Shown: positions 25,088 through 33,159 of the stretch, in pieces
How the letters are laid out: the number at the start of each line of letters is the position of its first letter
How positions within the stretch are numbered: the first letter of the stretch is position 1
Source: an uncultured Bacteroidales bacterium
Lineage (GTDB): Bacteria; Bacteroidota; Bacteroidia; Bacteroidales; UBA932
DNA: 64,000 bases
Assembly: GCA_949295645.1 (NCBI GenBank)
Contig: CASFLY010000130.1
Location: 1-64,000 of the forward strand
Direction: 5' to 3'
Position numbers and translations under genes: made by a program
Notes under the pieces: generated by a model
The model's input: the letters and a program-made list of their open reading frames with translations, nothing else
Told to the model about the DNA's origin: nothing
Database searches by the model: none

Positions 25088-26482
25088 ATGAAAACCGCAC
25101 CATTGTTTCTGACTTTTATCCTGACCGCCTGCCTGGCATCCTGCGCGGGCGGCCGGGGCGATGCCGGTCCGGATATAGGCCTTACCCTGATACCTCCCGA
25201 CGTCATTACGGATGAGGTGGATCTCGACATCCGTGCCGGGGTAGTGAACAACGGGAACCGCGAGACCGCTTTTCTCGTCCGGATTTATCTGAACGGTGTC
25301 GCCGAAGACAATCTGCTGCACGAGGAAAGTTTTTCCCTGCCCGGAGGGAAATCGCGCTGCGTCAGGCATCTTATGGACAGCGAGGGACTTTCCGGCAGGC
25401 AGGAGGTGACGCTGCAAGTCATCGCGGACGGCGATACTTCCTGTGTGCATAAAGGCATACGCGTACTGGACTCGGACATCCGCTCCACGAAAATGCTCGG
25501 CGGCGCGTGGGCTGGAATCTATCACTGGAGCGAGGTAGAAGGCAAGCATTGGAACCGGGACATAAAACGGCTGACGGACGACCACTGGCGCGAAATGGTG
25601 CGTTCCATGCACAGTCTCGGCCTGAACATCATCGTCATCCAGGAGGTGTTCCGCAACGAGGAGTATGTAGGAAAGCACTCCATGACCGTGGAGAACTATC
25701 CCGGAAAGGCGTTCTATCCGTCTGAACTGTATCCGGGAAGGATGGATATCGCCGCCGAAGATCCTGTCGAGGCCATAATGTCGGAAGCCGACAGTCTGGG
25801 GATGTATGTCCTGCCAGGGATCGGGATGTTCGCCTGGTTCGACTTTTCTGAAGAATCCCTCGAATGGCACAAGATGGTGGCTGAGGAAATCTGGAAACGT
25901 TACGGGCACCACGATTCGTTCTACGGTTTCTATGTGTCCGAGGAGTCCGGCGGAAGCCTCGACAACTGGGAACGCACCGAAGACATGAGGAGGAAACGCA
26001 AGCAGGAAATCGTGACATTTTTCAGGGAATTCAAGTCATTCTGCGGCAGTTTCGCCCCTTCGAAGCCTGTGATGCTGGCCACTAACTCTTTCGGCGTGGC
26101 AGGAGGCCTCGACACATATCCGGAACTTCTCGGGAACCTCGACATCCTCTGCCCGTTCGGCTTTGCCAGGATGCCCGAAGGGGATATGACCGGAAAAGAG
26201 GCGGCCGAAGTCCTTCAGGAACTGTGCGATAATGCCGGTTCCCATCTCTGGTTCGACCTCGAAGCCTTCCTTTTCTACGAGGATTCGTCATTGTACCCGA
26301 GGGATATCGAAGGCATCATCGGGGATCTGACGTTCTTAGACAATTTCGAAAAGGTGCTGTGCTACCAGTTCCCCGGCGTCTTCAGCGATCCTGAAGCCGC
26401 CATAAGGGTAGGGGAGGAAAAGACCGAAAAGCTTTTCAACGATTACAGGGAATATCTGGACAACATAAATTCGTCGAACTGA
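25088..26482 (+). CDS. DUF4434-type TIM-barrel lipoprotein with CARDB-like N-terminus
   Basis: A 464-residue lipoprotein (CLASCAGG, Cys19). The ATG immediately follows the stop of the preceding gene, so translation is probably coupled. Residues 27-130 look like a CARDB/immunoglobulin module (VDLDIRAGVVNNGNRETAF). Residues 135-460 form the barrel, with Glu285/286 in FYGFYVSEESGG and Glu392 in LWFDLEAFLF. The last codons and stop lie within a 28-base sequence repeated exactly at 28941-28968. Activity unknown; the paired glutamates fit a retaining hydrolase. Confidence 0.75.
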   Translation: MKTAPLFLTFILTACLASCAGGRGDAGPDIGLTLIPPDVITDEVDLDIRAGVVNNGNRETAFLVRIYLNGVAEDNLLHEESFSLPGGKSRCVRHLMDSEGLSGRQEVTLQVIADGDTSCVHKGIRVLDSDIRSTKMLGGAWAGIYHWSEVEGKHWNRDIKRLTDDHWREMVRSMHSLGLNIIVIQEVFRNEEYVGKHSMTVENYPGKAFYPSELYPGRMDIAAEDPVEAIMSEADSLGMYVLPGIGMFAWFDFSEESLEWHKMVAEEIWKRYGHHDSFYGFYVSEESGGSLDNWERTEDMRRKRKQEIVTFFREFKSFCGSFAPSKPVMLATNSFGVAGGLDTYPELLGNLDILCPFGFARMPEGDMTGKEAAEVLQELCDNAGSHLWFDLEAFLFYEDSSLYPRDIEGIIGDLTFLDNFEKVLCYQFPGVFSDPEAAIRVGEEKTEKLFNDYREYLDNINSSN

Positions 26483-26488
26483 CGTTAA
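26461..26488 (+). repeat. 28-base exact repeat, copy 1
   Basis: It covers the last six codons and stop of the DUF4434 gene plus six bases. It is identical to 28941-28968, where it forms the right arm of an inverted repeat. Confidence 0.9.
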
Positions 26489-26503
26489 AATAAAACAAGG
26501 ATA

Positions 26504-27931
26504 ATGAATAAATACAGGATTTGTCTGCTTATGGCAGTGTCTGCCGTCTGTATGGCATCGGCGGCAAGAGAAATTACGGGCAGTGTCGCCTGCTCGGGGA
26601 AAGGACTGGAAGGCGTCGTGGTATCCGACGGACTGAATACATCGGTTACGGACAGCAAAGGGCGTTTTGTCCTCGATGCGGAGGATGACGCAAGATTCGT
26701 ATTCATAAGCACCCCTTCGGGATATGCGTCTCCGGTAGAGGACAATGTCGTCAGGTTCTATCGGGAACTTTCGGCTGATAACGGCGGATACGATTTTTCC
26801 CTTGCGAAGAAAAGACGCGACGATTCGCGGCACAACATCATCGCCATTTCGGACCAGCAGCTGCTCGACACTACCGAAATCCCCCAGTTCGCTAAGGCGG
26901 TAGAGGACATCGCCGCCGTCGTCGAGGGCTTCGGCAGGACGGAAACCACGGGTCTGTGCTGCGGGGACATCGTATTCAACGACCATTCCCTGTACGGTAT
27001 CGTCAATACCATGCTCGGCACTACCGGCATCCCGTTCCGCAATGCTATGGGCAACCACGACATGAAAGTCTGGGGCAGGTCATACGAAACCTCGACTTCC
27101 GCATACGAGGACGTTTTCGGCCCGGCGTATTATTCGTTCAATATCGGCAAGGTACATTACGTCATGCTCAACGACAATTTCTTCATCGGCCGCGACTATT
27201 TCTATATCGGCTATATCGACGAAAAACAGTTGAAATGGCTCGAAAACGATCTCTCGCATGTCCCGGAAGGCTCTACTGTCTTCGTTTCCATGCATATCCC
27301 GACCACCCTTTCGGCTTCCGACAGGGAGAGGTTCGTTTACGCTGACATTTCGGACATCCTTGCCAACAAGGGGGCCCTGTACTCTATCCTGAAACCGTAC
27401 AATGTACACATCCTCTCCGGACATATCCACACGATAACGAACCAGGTCATTTCCCCTTCGATGTTCGAGCACAATCTTGCAGCCTTGAGCGGGGCCCTTT
27501 ATTGCGGCCCGATATGTACGGACGGCACCCCTGGCGGATACTGCATCTTCGAAATCGACGGGGACGATGTCCGCTGGGTATGGAAATGTATAGGATACGA
27601 CGAAGACATGCAGATGAAAGTCTACACCCCGGACGAATATCCGGAACTCGACGGATACACTGTGGCCAATGTCTGGAACTGGGATCCTGAGTGGAAAGTG
27701 GAGTATTTCGAGGACGGGAAAAAGGTCTGCGACATGGAACGGTTCACCGCGATGGATCCGGACGCATACCGCGCCTACCACGACAGCAGCAAGCTGAAAC
27801 ATTCGTTCGTGGAGCCCCTCCTGACAGACCACCTCTTCAGGGTGAAATCCGACAGGAACGCACAGTCTGCGGAAATCCGCGTCACCGACCGCTTCGGCAA
27901 CGAATATGTAAATGCTTTCCGCAGAAAATAA
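26504..27931 (+). CDS. Secreted calcineurin-like metallophosphoesterase
   Basis: A 475-residue exported protein (signal peptide ending ASAA). It has the three-part layout of Bacteroidota phosphoesterases: an N-terminal Ig-like module (ITGSVACSGKGLEGVVVSDG), the two-metal domain (AISDQQLLD, CCGDIVFND, GNHDMKVW, VSMHIP, LSGHIHT), and a C-terminal beta domain from about residue 330. The first motif has SDQQ where many relatives have a D-x-H or DxQ form, so metal ligands may differ slightly. Last gene of the PUL1 plus strand, ending 6 bases from the convergent DUF4886 gene. It could remove phosphate or phosphodiester substituents from the glycan; the substrate is unknown. Confidence 0.85.
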   Translation: MNKYRICLLMAVSAVCMASAAREITGSVACSGKGLEGVVVSDGLNTSVTDSKGRFVLDAEDDARFVFISTPSGYASPVEDNVVRFYRELSADNGGYDFSLAKKRRDDSRHNIIAISDQQLLDTTEIPQFAKAVEDIAAVVEGFGRTETTGLCCGDIVFNDHSLYGIVNTMLGTTGIPFRNAMGNHDMKVWGRSYETSTSAYEDVFGPAYYSFNIGKVHYVMLNDNFFIGRDYFYIGYIDEKQLKWLENDLSHVPEGSTVFVSMHIPTTLSASDRERFVYADISDILANKGALYSILKPYNVHILSGHIHTITNQVISPSMFEHNLAALSGALYCGPICTDGTPGGYCIFEIDGDDVRWVWKCIGYDEDMQMKVYTPDEYPELDGYTVANVWNWDPEWKVEYFEDGKKVCDMERFTAMDPDAYRAYHDSSKLKHSFVEPLLTDHLFRVKSDRNAQSAEIRVTDRFGNEYVNAFRRK

Positions 27932-27937
27932 TGCGGG

Positions 27938-28891
27938 TTACTCTGCGGATTGGAAATCGGTCATCGGATTTACCGTGAACGGGGATTCGACGGCGAAATG
28001 TGCGGCGTGCTGTGCGACTGCGGCCTGGGCTTCCGTTACGTTGTCGGGGATATAGGTGTTCCCGACAGCGGTTTCGCCTCCGGCAAATGTCTCGAACCAG
28101 GTGCAGGCTGCGGTGTAGCATCCGTATGAGGTGTTGAGGTGATAGCCGTCGCTGTTGAAAGTGTCTCCGAGCCAGGACTGGCGGCCGTTCTGGATGGCGG
28201 TGCCTGACGGAATCAGGATTTCAATGTTTCCGTAGTCCTCCATCGTCTGTCCGGCGGCATCGAGAATGGCATTGTACATGGTCGTCTGATCGCTGTCGTA
28301 TCTCGGGAAGTCTTTGTGCCCGGAGTCCTCGGAATATGCCCAGGTCTGGTGGAAGGCTATTTTCATGGCCGGGTTGGTGGACTCCTGGATCACATAGTCG
28401 ATAAGTCCGGGAAGATACTGCGTGTAGGTGGAATATATCCCCGACAGGCCGCTGGTCTGCTGGAGGCAGATGTAGTCCCAGTTTTCGTCCTGGATGCCCT
28501 GCTGCATTGTGGTCTTGTCCTGTTTGGTCTTGTTTTCCGAGCCGTCGGTGATTTTCCTGTACGAGTAGCTCGGAGAATTGTTCCGCATGTTGTTGTAATG
28601 CGTCTCCAAAGAACATCCGGAGATGTACAGGTTGCCTATGACGGCCTTGATTCCGGCAGCTTCGAAAAGTTCCCACAGATTCTGTTCGACGGCGTTCTGT
28701 GAAAAGCTGTTCCCTATGGCCAGGATCTTGAGCACTCCGTCGTCTTCGACATCGGTATCGGGCCTGTCGACGGGGTCGTTTTGGCTCGGAAATTCGAAAG
28801 TCCCGTCCCCGGCAGTATCTGCAGCGCAGCCTGTGCCCGTAATCAGGCACAGGAAGGCTGCAATCAAAAGCGTATATGGTATGTGTCTCAT
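27938..28891 (-). CDS. DUF4886-type SGNH hydrolase lipoprotein
   Basis: A 317-residue lipoprotein (ITGTGCAA, Cys22). The DUF4886 SGNH-like domain starts at about residue 54: LAIGNSFSQNAVEQNLWELF with likely nucleophile Ser62, then ISGCSLETHYNN, ICLQQTSGLSG and GYHLNTSYG with the likely catalytic histidine. SGNH enzymes in such loci are mostly sugar O-acyl esterases, but activity for DUF4886 is not settled. It is the last gene of PUL2, separated from the lipoprotein gene upstream by a strong inverted repeat, and it converges on PUL1. Confidence 0.8.
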   Translation of the reverse strand: MRHIPYTLLIAAFLCLITGTGCAADTAGDGTFEFPSQNDPVDRPDTDVEDDGVLKILAIGNSFSQNAVEQNLWELFEAAGIKAVIGNLYISGCSLETHYNNMRNNSPSYSYRKITDGSENKTKQDKTTMQQGIQDENWDYICLQQTSGLSGIYSTYTQYLPGLIDYVIQESTNPAMKIAFHQTWAYSEDSGHKDFPRYDSDQTTMYNAILDAAGQTMEDYGNIEILIPSGTAIQNGRQSWLGDTFNSDGYHLNTSYGCYTAACTWFETFAGGETAVGNTYIPDNVTEAQAAVAQHAAHFAVESPFTVNPMTDFQSAE

Positions 28892-28907
28892 TTTATGCGA
28901 TGTTACA

Positions 28908-28967
28908 TAACGTCAGTCCGACGAATTTCCTGGTATGTTGCAACATAAATTCGTCGAACTGACGTTA
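28908..28967. repeat. Long inverted repeat containing the second copy of the 28-base repeat
   Basis: Arms 28908-28928 and 28947-28967 match at 20 of 21 positions around an 18-base spacer. The last 12 bases of the spacer (28935-28946) are themselves the palindrome ATGTTGCAACAT. The right arm is copied exactly at 26461-26488. No T-run follows, so it is a poor terminator. It may be a small mobile repeat or a rearrangement scar. Confidence 0.8.
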
Positions 28968-28972
28968 ATTTT

Positions 28973-29899
28973 TCAATATCCGGCACCGTTGATGGTAATC
29001 TTTTCCGCTCCGGCCTTTTTCTCCTCGTCGGTAGCCTCGATTTTGAAATATTGCGCATCCGGGCACCTCATATCCGTGTATCTTCCGGTGTGCATAGGCG
29101 CTTTCACGACTTCTCCTTCATACTCCCTGTAAAGCCAGGATGCCTTCCATTCTGCACCTTCGATGACGGTTTCGGTGGCCTGTACTGGCTTGCCCTCATT
29201 GGAAACCTGGTCTATCGCGTTGACTCTCTTGAATTCACCCTTTTCCCCGAGGATATATTTGTTGCACTCATATTCGGTTTTGAACTGTTTGCCGGCCCCG
29301 TCCACGATGAATTCCAGAACCCCGTCACGGATGATCCGGATGGAAATGGTGACTTCTTCACCCGGATACCAGTAGTACCTGTCTTCTGCCGGAGCATTGG
29401 AATAAGTCGGCTCCTGCCCCGTCCTGCGCATAAAAGGCCGGAATGCCTTGCGCTCCGCGCTGACACTTCCGTTTTCAAGACGGACCACTTCCCAGGTCAG
29501 TCCTATGTCGGTTTCCTGACCTCCCATATTCCCTCCGAGGTAGACCGACGGATTGTCGAGATATTGTCCTGGCTTGTTCGGATTCGTCCTTTCCGGATCG
29601 AAAACCATATCGGGCAGGACCACAGTCCCTCCGATGCCGAGCCAGTAATCCGTGCTCGATACGCATTTGTGATAATATGCGCCGGCAAAACAGGCAGCTT
29701 CTTCAGCCGGGCGGATTTCTCCGGGGAAATAAGTGTTTATCGGATCATCTGCATCTCCGGGTTCATCCGTATCTCCCGGTTCTTCGCCGGTGGAAGTGGA
29801 CGGGAATGAATAATCCGGTTCCGGATTGTTGCCGTTGCAGGCCTGAGCCGTAAGGATAGGGAATACGGCCGCGAATAAAATGGATATAAGATGTTTCAT
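28973..29899 (-). CDS. Exported protein of unknown function, PUL2
   Basis: A 308-residue protein starting MKHLISILFAAVFPILTAQAC. This is either a lipoprotein (Cys21, a weak lipobox) or a signal-peptidase-I substrate cut after AQA. An acidic linker rich in Pro, Asp and Glu (25-55) follows, then a single beta-rich domain. That domain has GGNMGGQETDIGLTWEVV, RYYWYPGEEVTISIRIIRDG and the ending QYFKIEATDEEKKAGAEKITING, which looks like a concanavalin-like or carbohydrate-binding sandwich. I do not recognise the family. It lies 38 bases after the FAD-fusion gene in the PUL2 operon, so a surface-binding role is plausible. An ATG two codons upstream (29905) is also possible. Confidence 0.65.
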   Translation of the reverse strand: MKHLISILFAAVFPILTAQACNGNNPEPDYSFPSTSTGEEPGDTDEPGDADDPINTYFPGEIRPAEEAACFAGAYYHKCVSSTDYWLGIGGTVVLPDMVFDPERTNPNKPGQYLDNPSVYLGGNMGGQETDIGLTWEVVRLENGSVSAERKAFRPFMRRTGQEPTYSNAPAEDRYYWYPGEEVTISIRIIRDGVLEFIVDGAGKQFKTEYECNKYILGEKGEFKRVNAIDQVSNEGKPVQATETVIEGAEWKASWLYREYEGEVVKAPMHTGRYTDMRCPDAQYFKIEATDEEKKAGAEKITINGAGY

Positions 29900-29937
29900 T
29901 GTCAATCGTTTTTACAGTCGATAAATTGTGTCGTCAA

Positions 29938-32900
29938 TCAGTCTTTGAAGCGGATGGCGTCAGTGAGTTCGTCCCACCAGCCGTAATTGACCAGATGTAC
30001 CATGTCGAAAATCATGAGACCGTCGGATTTCGTAAGGTTCATCCGCACTGCCTTGCGGAACTGTTCGGGGTTCCCGGCGTAGTCCGGTACGTTGATCCCT
30101 CCGAGGAAGGTGTTGTGCCCCATAATCTTCCGGGTGTAGTCGCAGGCCCCTTCGACGCACAGGTATTCTCCGCTGTGGGCGGTAGAGTCGGTTTCGTTCT
30201 GATGAAAGCCGTTGCTTCTGTAGTATTCGTCCAGGGAGACGAGAGGGTAGTAGTTCCCTGTGGTGTAGATGTCGAGAAGTTCGGCGTACGCATAGTCCCT
30301 GTACTCAGGCGTAGCCCAGTCGAATTCTGCAGACGGGTCGTAGTCGCGGCTTGCCCAGTTCACTCCCACTTCATAGTATGTCGGATACCATGCTCCGGTG
30401 TATGCCCCGAAATCGGCATCCGGATTCGCCGTCTTGACTGCGTCGCGGGCCTCTTCGAAGAAAGAATAGATTACGGAAGCCCTCCATTCTATCCATTTGA
30501 GGAAATGTTTCCCTCGCCTGATTTCGTATTTTCCGGTTTCGGGATTCGCGACCCATTCGTATATGTCCTCGGGGAATCTCTCTACCTTTTCTCCGATGTA
30601 TTCTTCAAACTGCCGCCTGGAGAAATCGGAGAAATCCGACTGGATATTGTCGTATCTGCCCCTGTCGAGGATGACGCCGTCTATGTCGAACTCGGTCACG
30701 AGCTCTGCAAGGAGATTGCAGACGTTTTTGCGCACCTCAGGCAGGGCCGGATTCGAAAACAGCACGAGCTTGTTTTCGATGTCGGTCTGTTTTACCATGC
30801 CTTTCCCGGGAACGTAGTTTACTGCCTGCCATTCAGGATGTTCCTTATAGAGAGGACCGCGCTTTAGCAGACCGTTCCCCTCTGCAAAGGTGTTGATGGC
30901 GCAGTAGATTTTCAGGCCGTTCGCCTTAGCGGCGTCAGTGAATGCCCGGATATAGTCGAATTCCGGAGCCGGGATGCCTTTCCACTCTTTGATTTCAGGG
31001 GCGAAGCCGCTCTTGTACGGGACTTCCCCGCTGGTGCCTTTGACATCGAGGATAATCGTAGTCATCCCTGTCCGGGCTATTTTCTCGCAATAGAATCTTA
31101 CGGAATCCAAAGTCTGGAATCTTGCCCAGTTGGCAGACAGATCCACCCACATGAACTTTACGGGAGTGTCTTTCAGGTTCCCGTAGATGTCGACATCGTA
31201 TTTGCCGAACGGATCCAGCAGGGAATCTATGGCTATGGCGCATTCGAGGCGGGTCAGGATGTCGGATGTCCCGTACGCCTTTCCGCAAGCCATCCCGAGG
31301 CAGGTTTTCACTGCGGCGATGCTTGTGCTCAGACTGTCTCCGGTAATTGCGGATATGCAGGAGGCAAGGGTGCGGATGTCCGCATATTCTGTCTCCGGCT
31401 CTGAAAATGTGATGACAGTGCTGTCTGCCCGTTTGAGCCCGGTGTAGAAACTGTCCATCCCGGACACGAGGTCGGAAGCGAGCATCTTTTTATCGGGATA
31501 TATCCACGACTGGTTTTCCCACTCGAAGTTCTTGCCCTCGTACCTGATGATTCCCGTCAGGGCGATGCGCTGCAGGGTCTTGAACCAGGGGCTGCTTGAC
31601 GGAAGGTCGAGCAGGGGAACCAGCCAGGCCCCTGCGTCGAGAAGGGTCTTCTGGATTTCGCGCACGGACACTTCCGACACTCCGCAGTCATGCTTTACGG
31701 CGTATGCTGCGACCGCTCCTGCCGCCTGTCCGAGCTGGAGGACTACCGGCTGGAGCCGGGTGGTGCCGTTTACGATATTTGTCACGGATATGGATTTTTC
31801 TATGACAAGTACGTCATCGTATTCCTTCGGCATCATCACTCCTATAGGGAGGCTGTACGACGGGATCTGGTGATAATAAAGGTTCGGAAGGTCTTCCCAG
31901 CCGTGGTACTGGGTGTGATGCTGGTCCACGGGATAGTCTCCCACACCGATGCCTGTCCTGTACAGTTTCTTGGTCTGGCCGTAAGGCGACACGATGTCGT
32001 TCAGGTTGAACCTTATCCGGCCGTCGATCCTGCGGGACTCCCTGTGATACGGTATGAGCGGGAAGCCGTCTGCGGTAGGGTATTCCTCGGCGAGCCCGAG
32101 ATTGGTGAATCCGAGTTCGTTCTGCAGGAAATACAGGAATCGCAGCGACTTCTGTTTTGCAAGTTCTAAATAGGCTGCGCGTTCCTCCGGCGTGGCATCG
32201 ATGATATTGCAGTAATAATCATTGCCTTCAAGAGGCCAGTTGATCATATATTTCCCGTTCTGGAGTTTTCCGTAGGTGATCATTTCGTCTTTCGACCACA
32301 TGCGGGAGGCTTCCTTCGGGTGTTTGCACAGCACGTTCGTACAGCAGCAGGCAAATTCGGACGGGCTGTAGTCGTCGGGTTCCGGGACAGGAACCGGATG
32401 TCCGTAATCCTGCAGTATCATCACGTATGTAAGATCCTGTACGATGTCGTTCTCTTTTTCAGGGGCTATGTCTTCCTTGGTGTCGGCGGCGGAATCCATC
32501 CCGATTTCATACGGGATGCCTATGACTTTGGCCACGTCTCCGAGTTCCGTGCCGTCCACGAGGATTTTCGCGGATACACTCCTGCTCCCGTCCGGCCCGG
32601 CAATATCGGCTTTCCAGCCGTCCGGGGTCTTTTCGAAGCCCGAAGCGGAGGTCTTGAACTCTACTGTGAGGTTCTTTTCGCGGGCGGAGATGTTCCTGAA
32701 TATCCGTGCTCCGACGGAAGGTTCGAACATCACGTCGCTTACCCAGCCTGTGATAAGGGAGTCTGTGCCGCCGTACCAGGTTTCGAGACTGTCCCGGAAT
32801 TCGTCCCAGATGCCGCCTCGGAGGGCATAGCAGCCGTCCGTGGCGCTGACCCCGGCAGAGGTGAGCATGCCTCCGAGCCATTCGTGCTCTTCGACGAGAA

Positions 32901-33072
32901 GCACTTTGGCCCCGTCCCGTGCGGCCTGGATCGCTGCGGCAGTGCCGGAAGTCCCGCCTCCGACGATGAGAACGTCATATTCCCCTTTCTGACAGCCGCA
33001 GGAGGCGAGGCCGAGGCCGGAGGCCGATGCTGCGATCATGAGAGAGATGAAAGAAAGTTTTGTTTTGTTCAT
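29938..33072 (-). CDS. Lipoprotein fusion: FAD-dependent oxidoreductase plus C-terminal TIM-barrel hydrolase-like domain
   Basis: A 1044-residue lipoprotein (LASC, Cys25). The start MNKTKLSFISL at 33072 gives a proper signal; an upstream ATG does not. Residues 30-490 resemble the FAD_oxidored family: the dinucleotide motif VLIVGGGTSGTAAAIQAA (35-52), an ILVDGTELGDVA segment, and a late GQAAGAVAAY. Residues 490-630 form a helical linker. From about 640 to the end is a barrel like putative glycoside hydrolases of the GHL10/DUF4015 type (FMWVDLSANWARF, TTIILDVKG, DIDGVILDRGRYDN). Joining a flavin oxidoreductase and a barrel in one exported chain suggests oxidation-coupled glycan cleavage, but neither activity is proven. 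It follows DUF5018 by 87 bases that hold a hairpin. Confidence 0.8.
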   Translation of the reverse strand: MNKTKLSFISLMIAASASGLGLASCGCQKGEYDVLIVGGGTSGTAAAIQAARDGAKVLLVEEHEWLGGMLTSAGVSATDGCYALRGGIWDEFRDSLETWYGGTDSLITGWVSDVMFEPSVGARIFRNISAREKNLTVEFKTSASGFEKTPDGWKADIAGPDGSRSVSAKILVDGTELGDVAKVIGIPYEIGMDSAADTKEDIAPEKENDIVQDLTYVMILQDYGHPVPVPEPDDYSPSEFACCCTNVLCKHPKEASRMWSKDEMITYGKLQNGKYMINWPLEGNDYYCNIIDATPEERAAYLELAKQKSLRFLYFLQNELGFTNLGLAEEYPTADGFPLIPYHRESRRIDGRIRFNLNDIVSPYGQTKKLYRTGIGVGDYPVDQHHTQYHGWEDLPNLYYHQIPSYSLPIGVMMPKEYDDVLVIEKSISVTNIVNGTTRLQPVVLQLGQAAGAVAAYAVKHDCGVSEVSVREIQKTLLDAGAWLVPLLDLPSSSPWFKTLQRIALTGIIRYEGKNFEWENQSWIYPDKKMLASDLVSGMDSFYTGLKRADSTVITFSEPETEYADIRTLASCISAITGDSLSTSIAAVKTCLGMACGKAYGTSDILTRLECAIAIDSLLDPFGKYDVDIYGNLKDTPVKFMWVDLSANWARFQTLDSVRFYCEKIARTGMTTIILDVKGTSGEVPYKSGFAPEIKEWKGIPAPEFDYIRAFTDAAKANGLKIYCAINTFAEGNGLLKRGPLYKEHPEWQAVNYVPGKGMVKQTDIENKLVLFSNPALPEVRKNVCNLLAELVTEFDIDGVILDRGRYDNIQSDFSDFSRRQFEEYIGEKVERFPEDIYEWVANPETGKYEIRRGKHFLKWIEWRASVIYSFFEEARDAVKTANPDADFGAYTGAWYPTYYEVGVNWASRDYDPSAEFDWATPEYRDYAYAELLDIYTTGNYYPLVSLDEYYRSNGFHQNETDSTAHSGEYLCVEGACDYTRKIMGHNTFLGGINVPDYAGNPEQFRKAVRMNLTKSDGLMIFDMVHLVNYGWWDELTDAIRFKD

Positions 33073-33098
33073 ATTTTGTTTTGATTGGGATAGAGGAC

Positions 33099-33144
33099 GA
33101 CACAAAAGGGGTTTTGCAACTTTTGAAATCCCTCCTTTTGTGTC
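33099..33144 (-). promoter_or_regulatory. Hairpin between the DUF5018 and FAD-fusion genes of PUL2
   Basis: GACACAAAAGG and CCTTTTGTGTC are perfect 11-base arms 24 bases apart, with further GGG/CCC pairing inside. There is no T-run on the minus strand, so RNA processing or stability is more likely than termination. It occupies the same place as the PUL1 hairpin at 23399. Confidence 0.65.
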
Positions 33145-33159
33145 ACCCTCATATTATAC

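Noticed and set aside
28908..28967. Invertible promoter switch
   Set aside because: The inverted repeat encloses only 18 bases, too short for a promoter, and no invertase gene is nearby.
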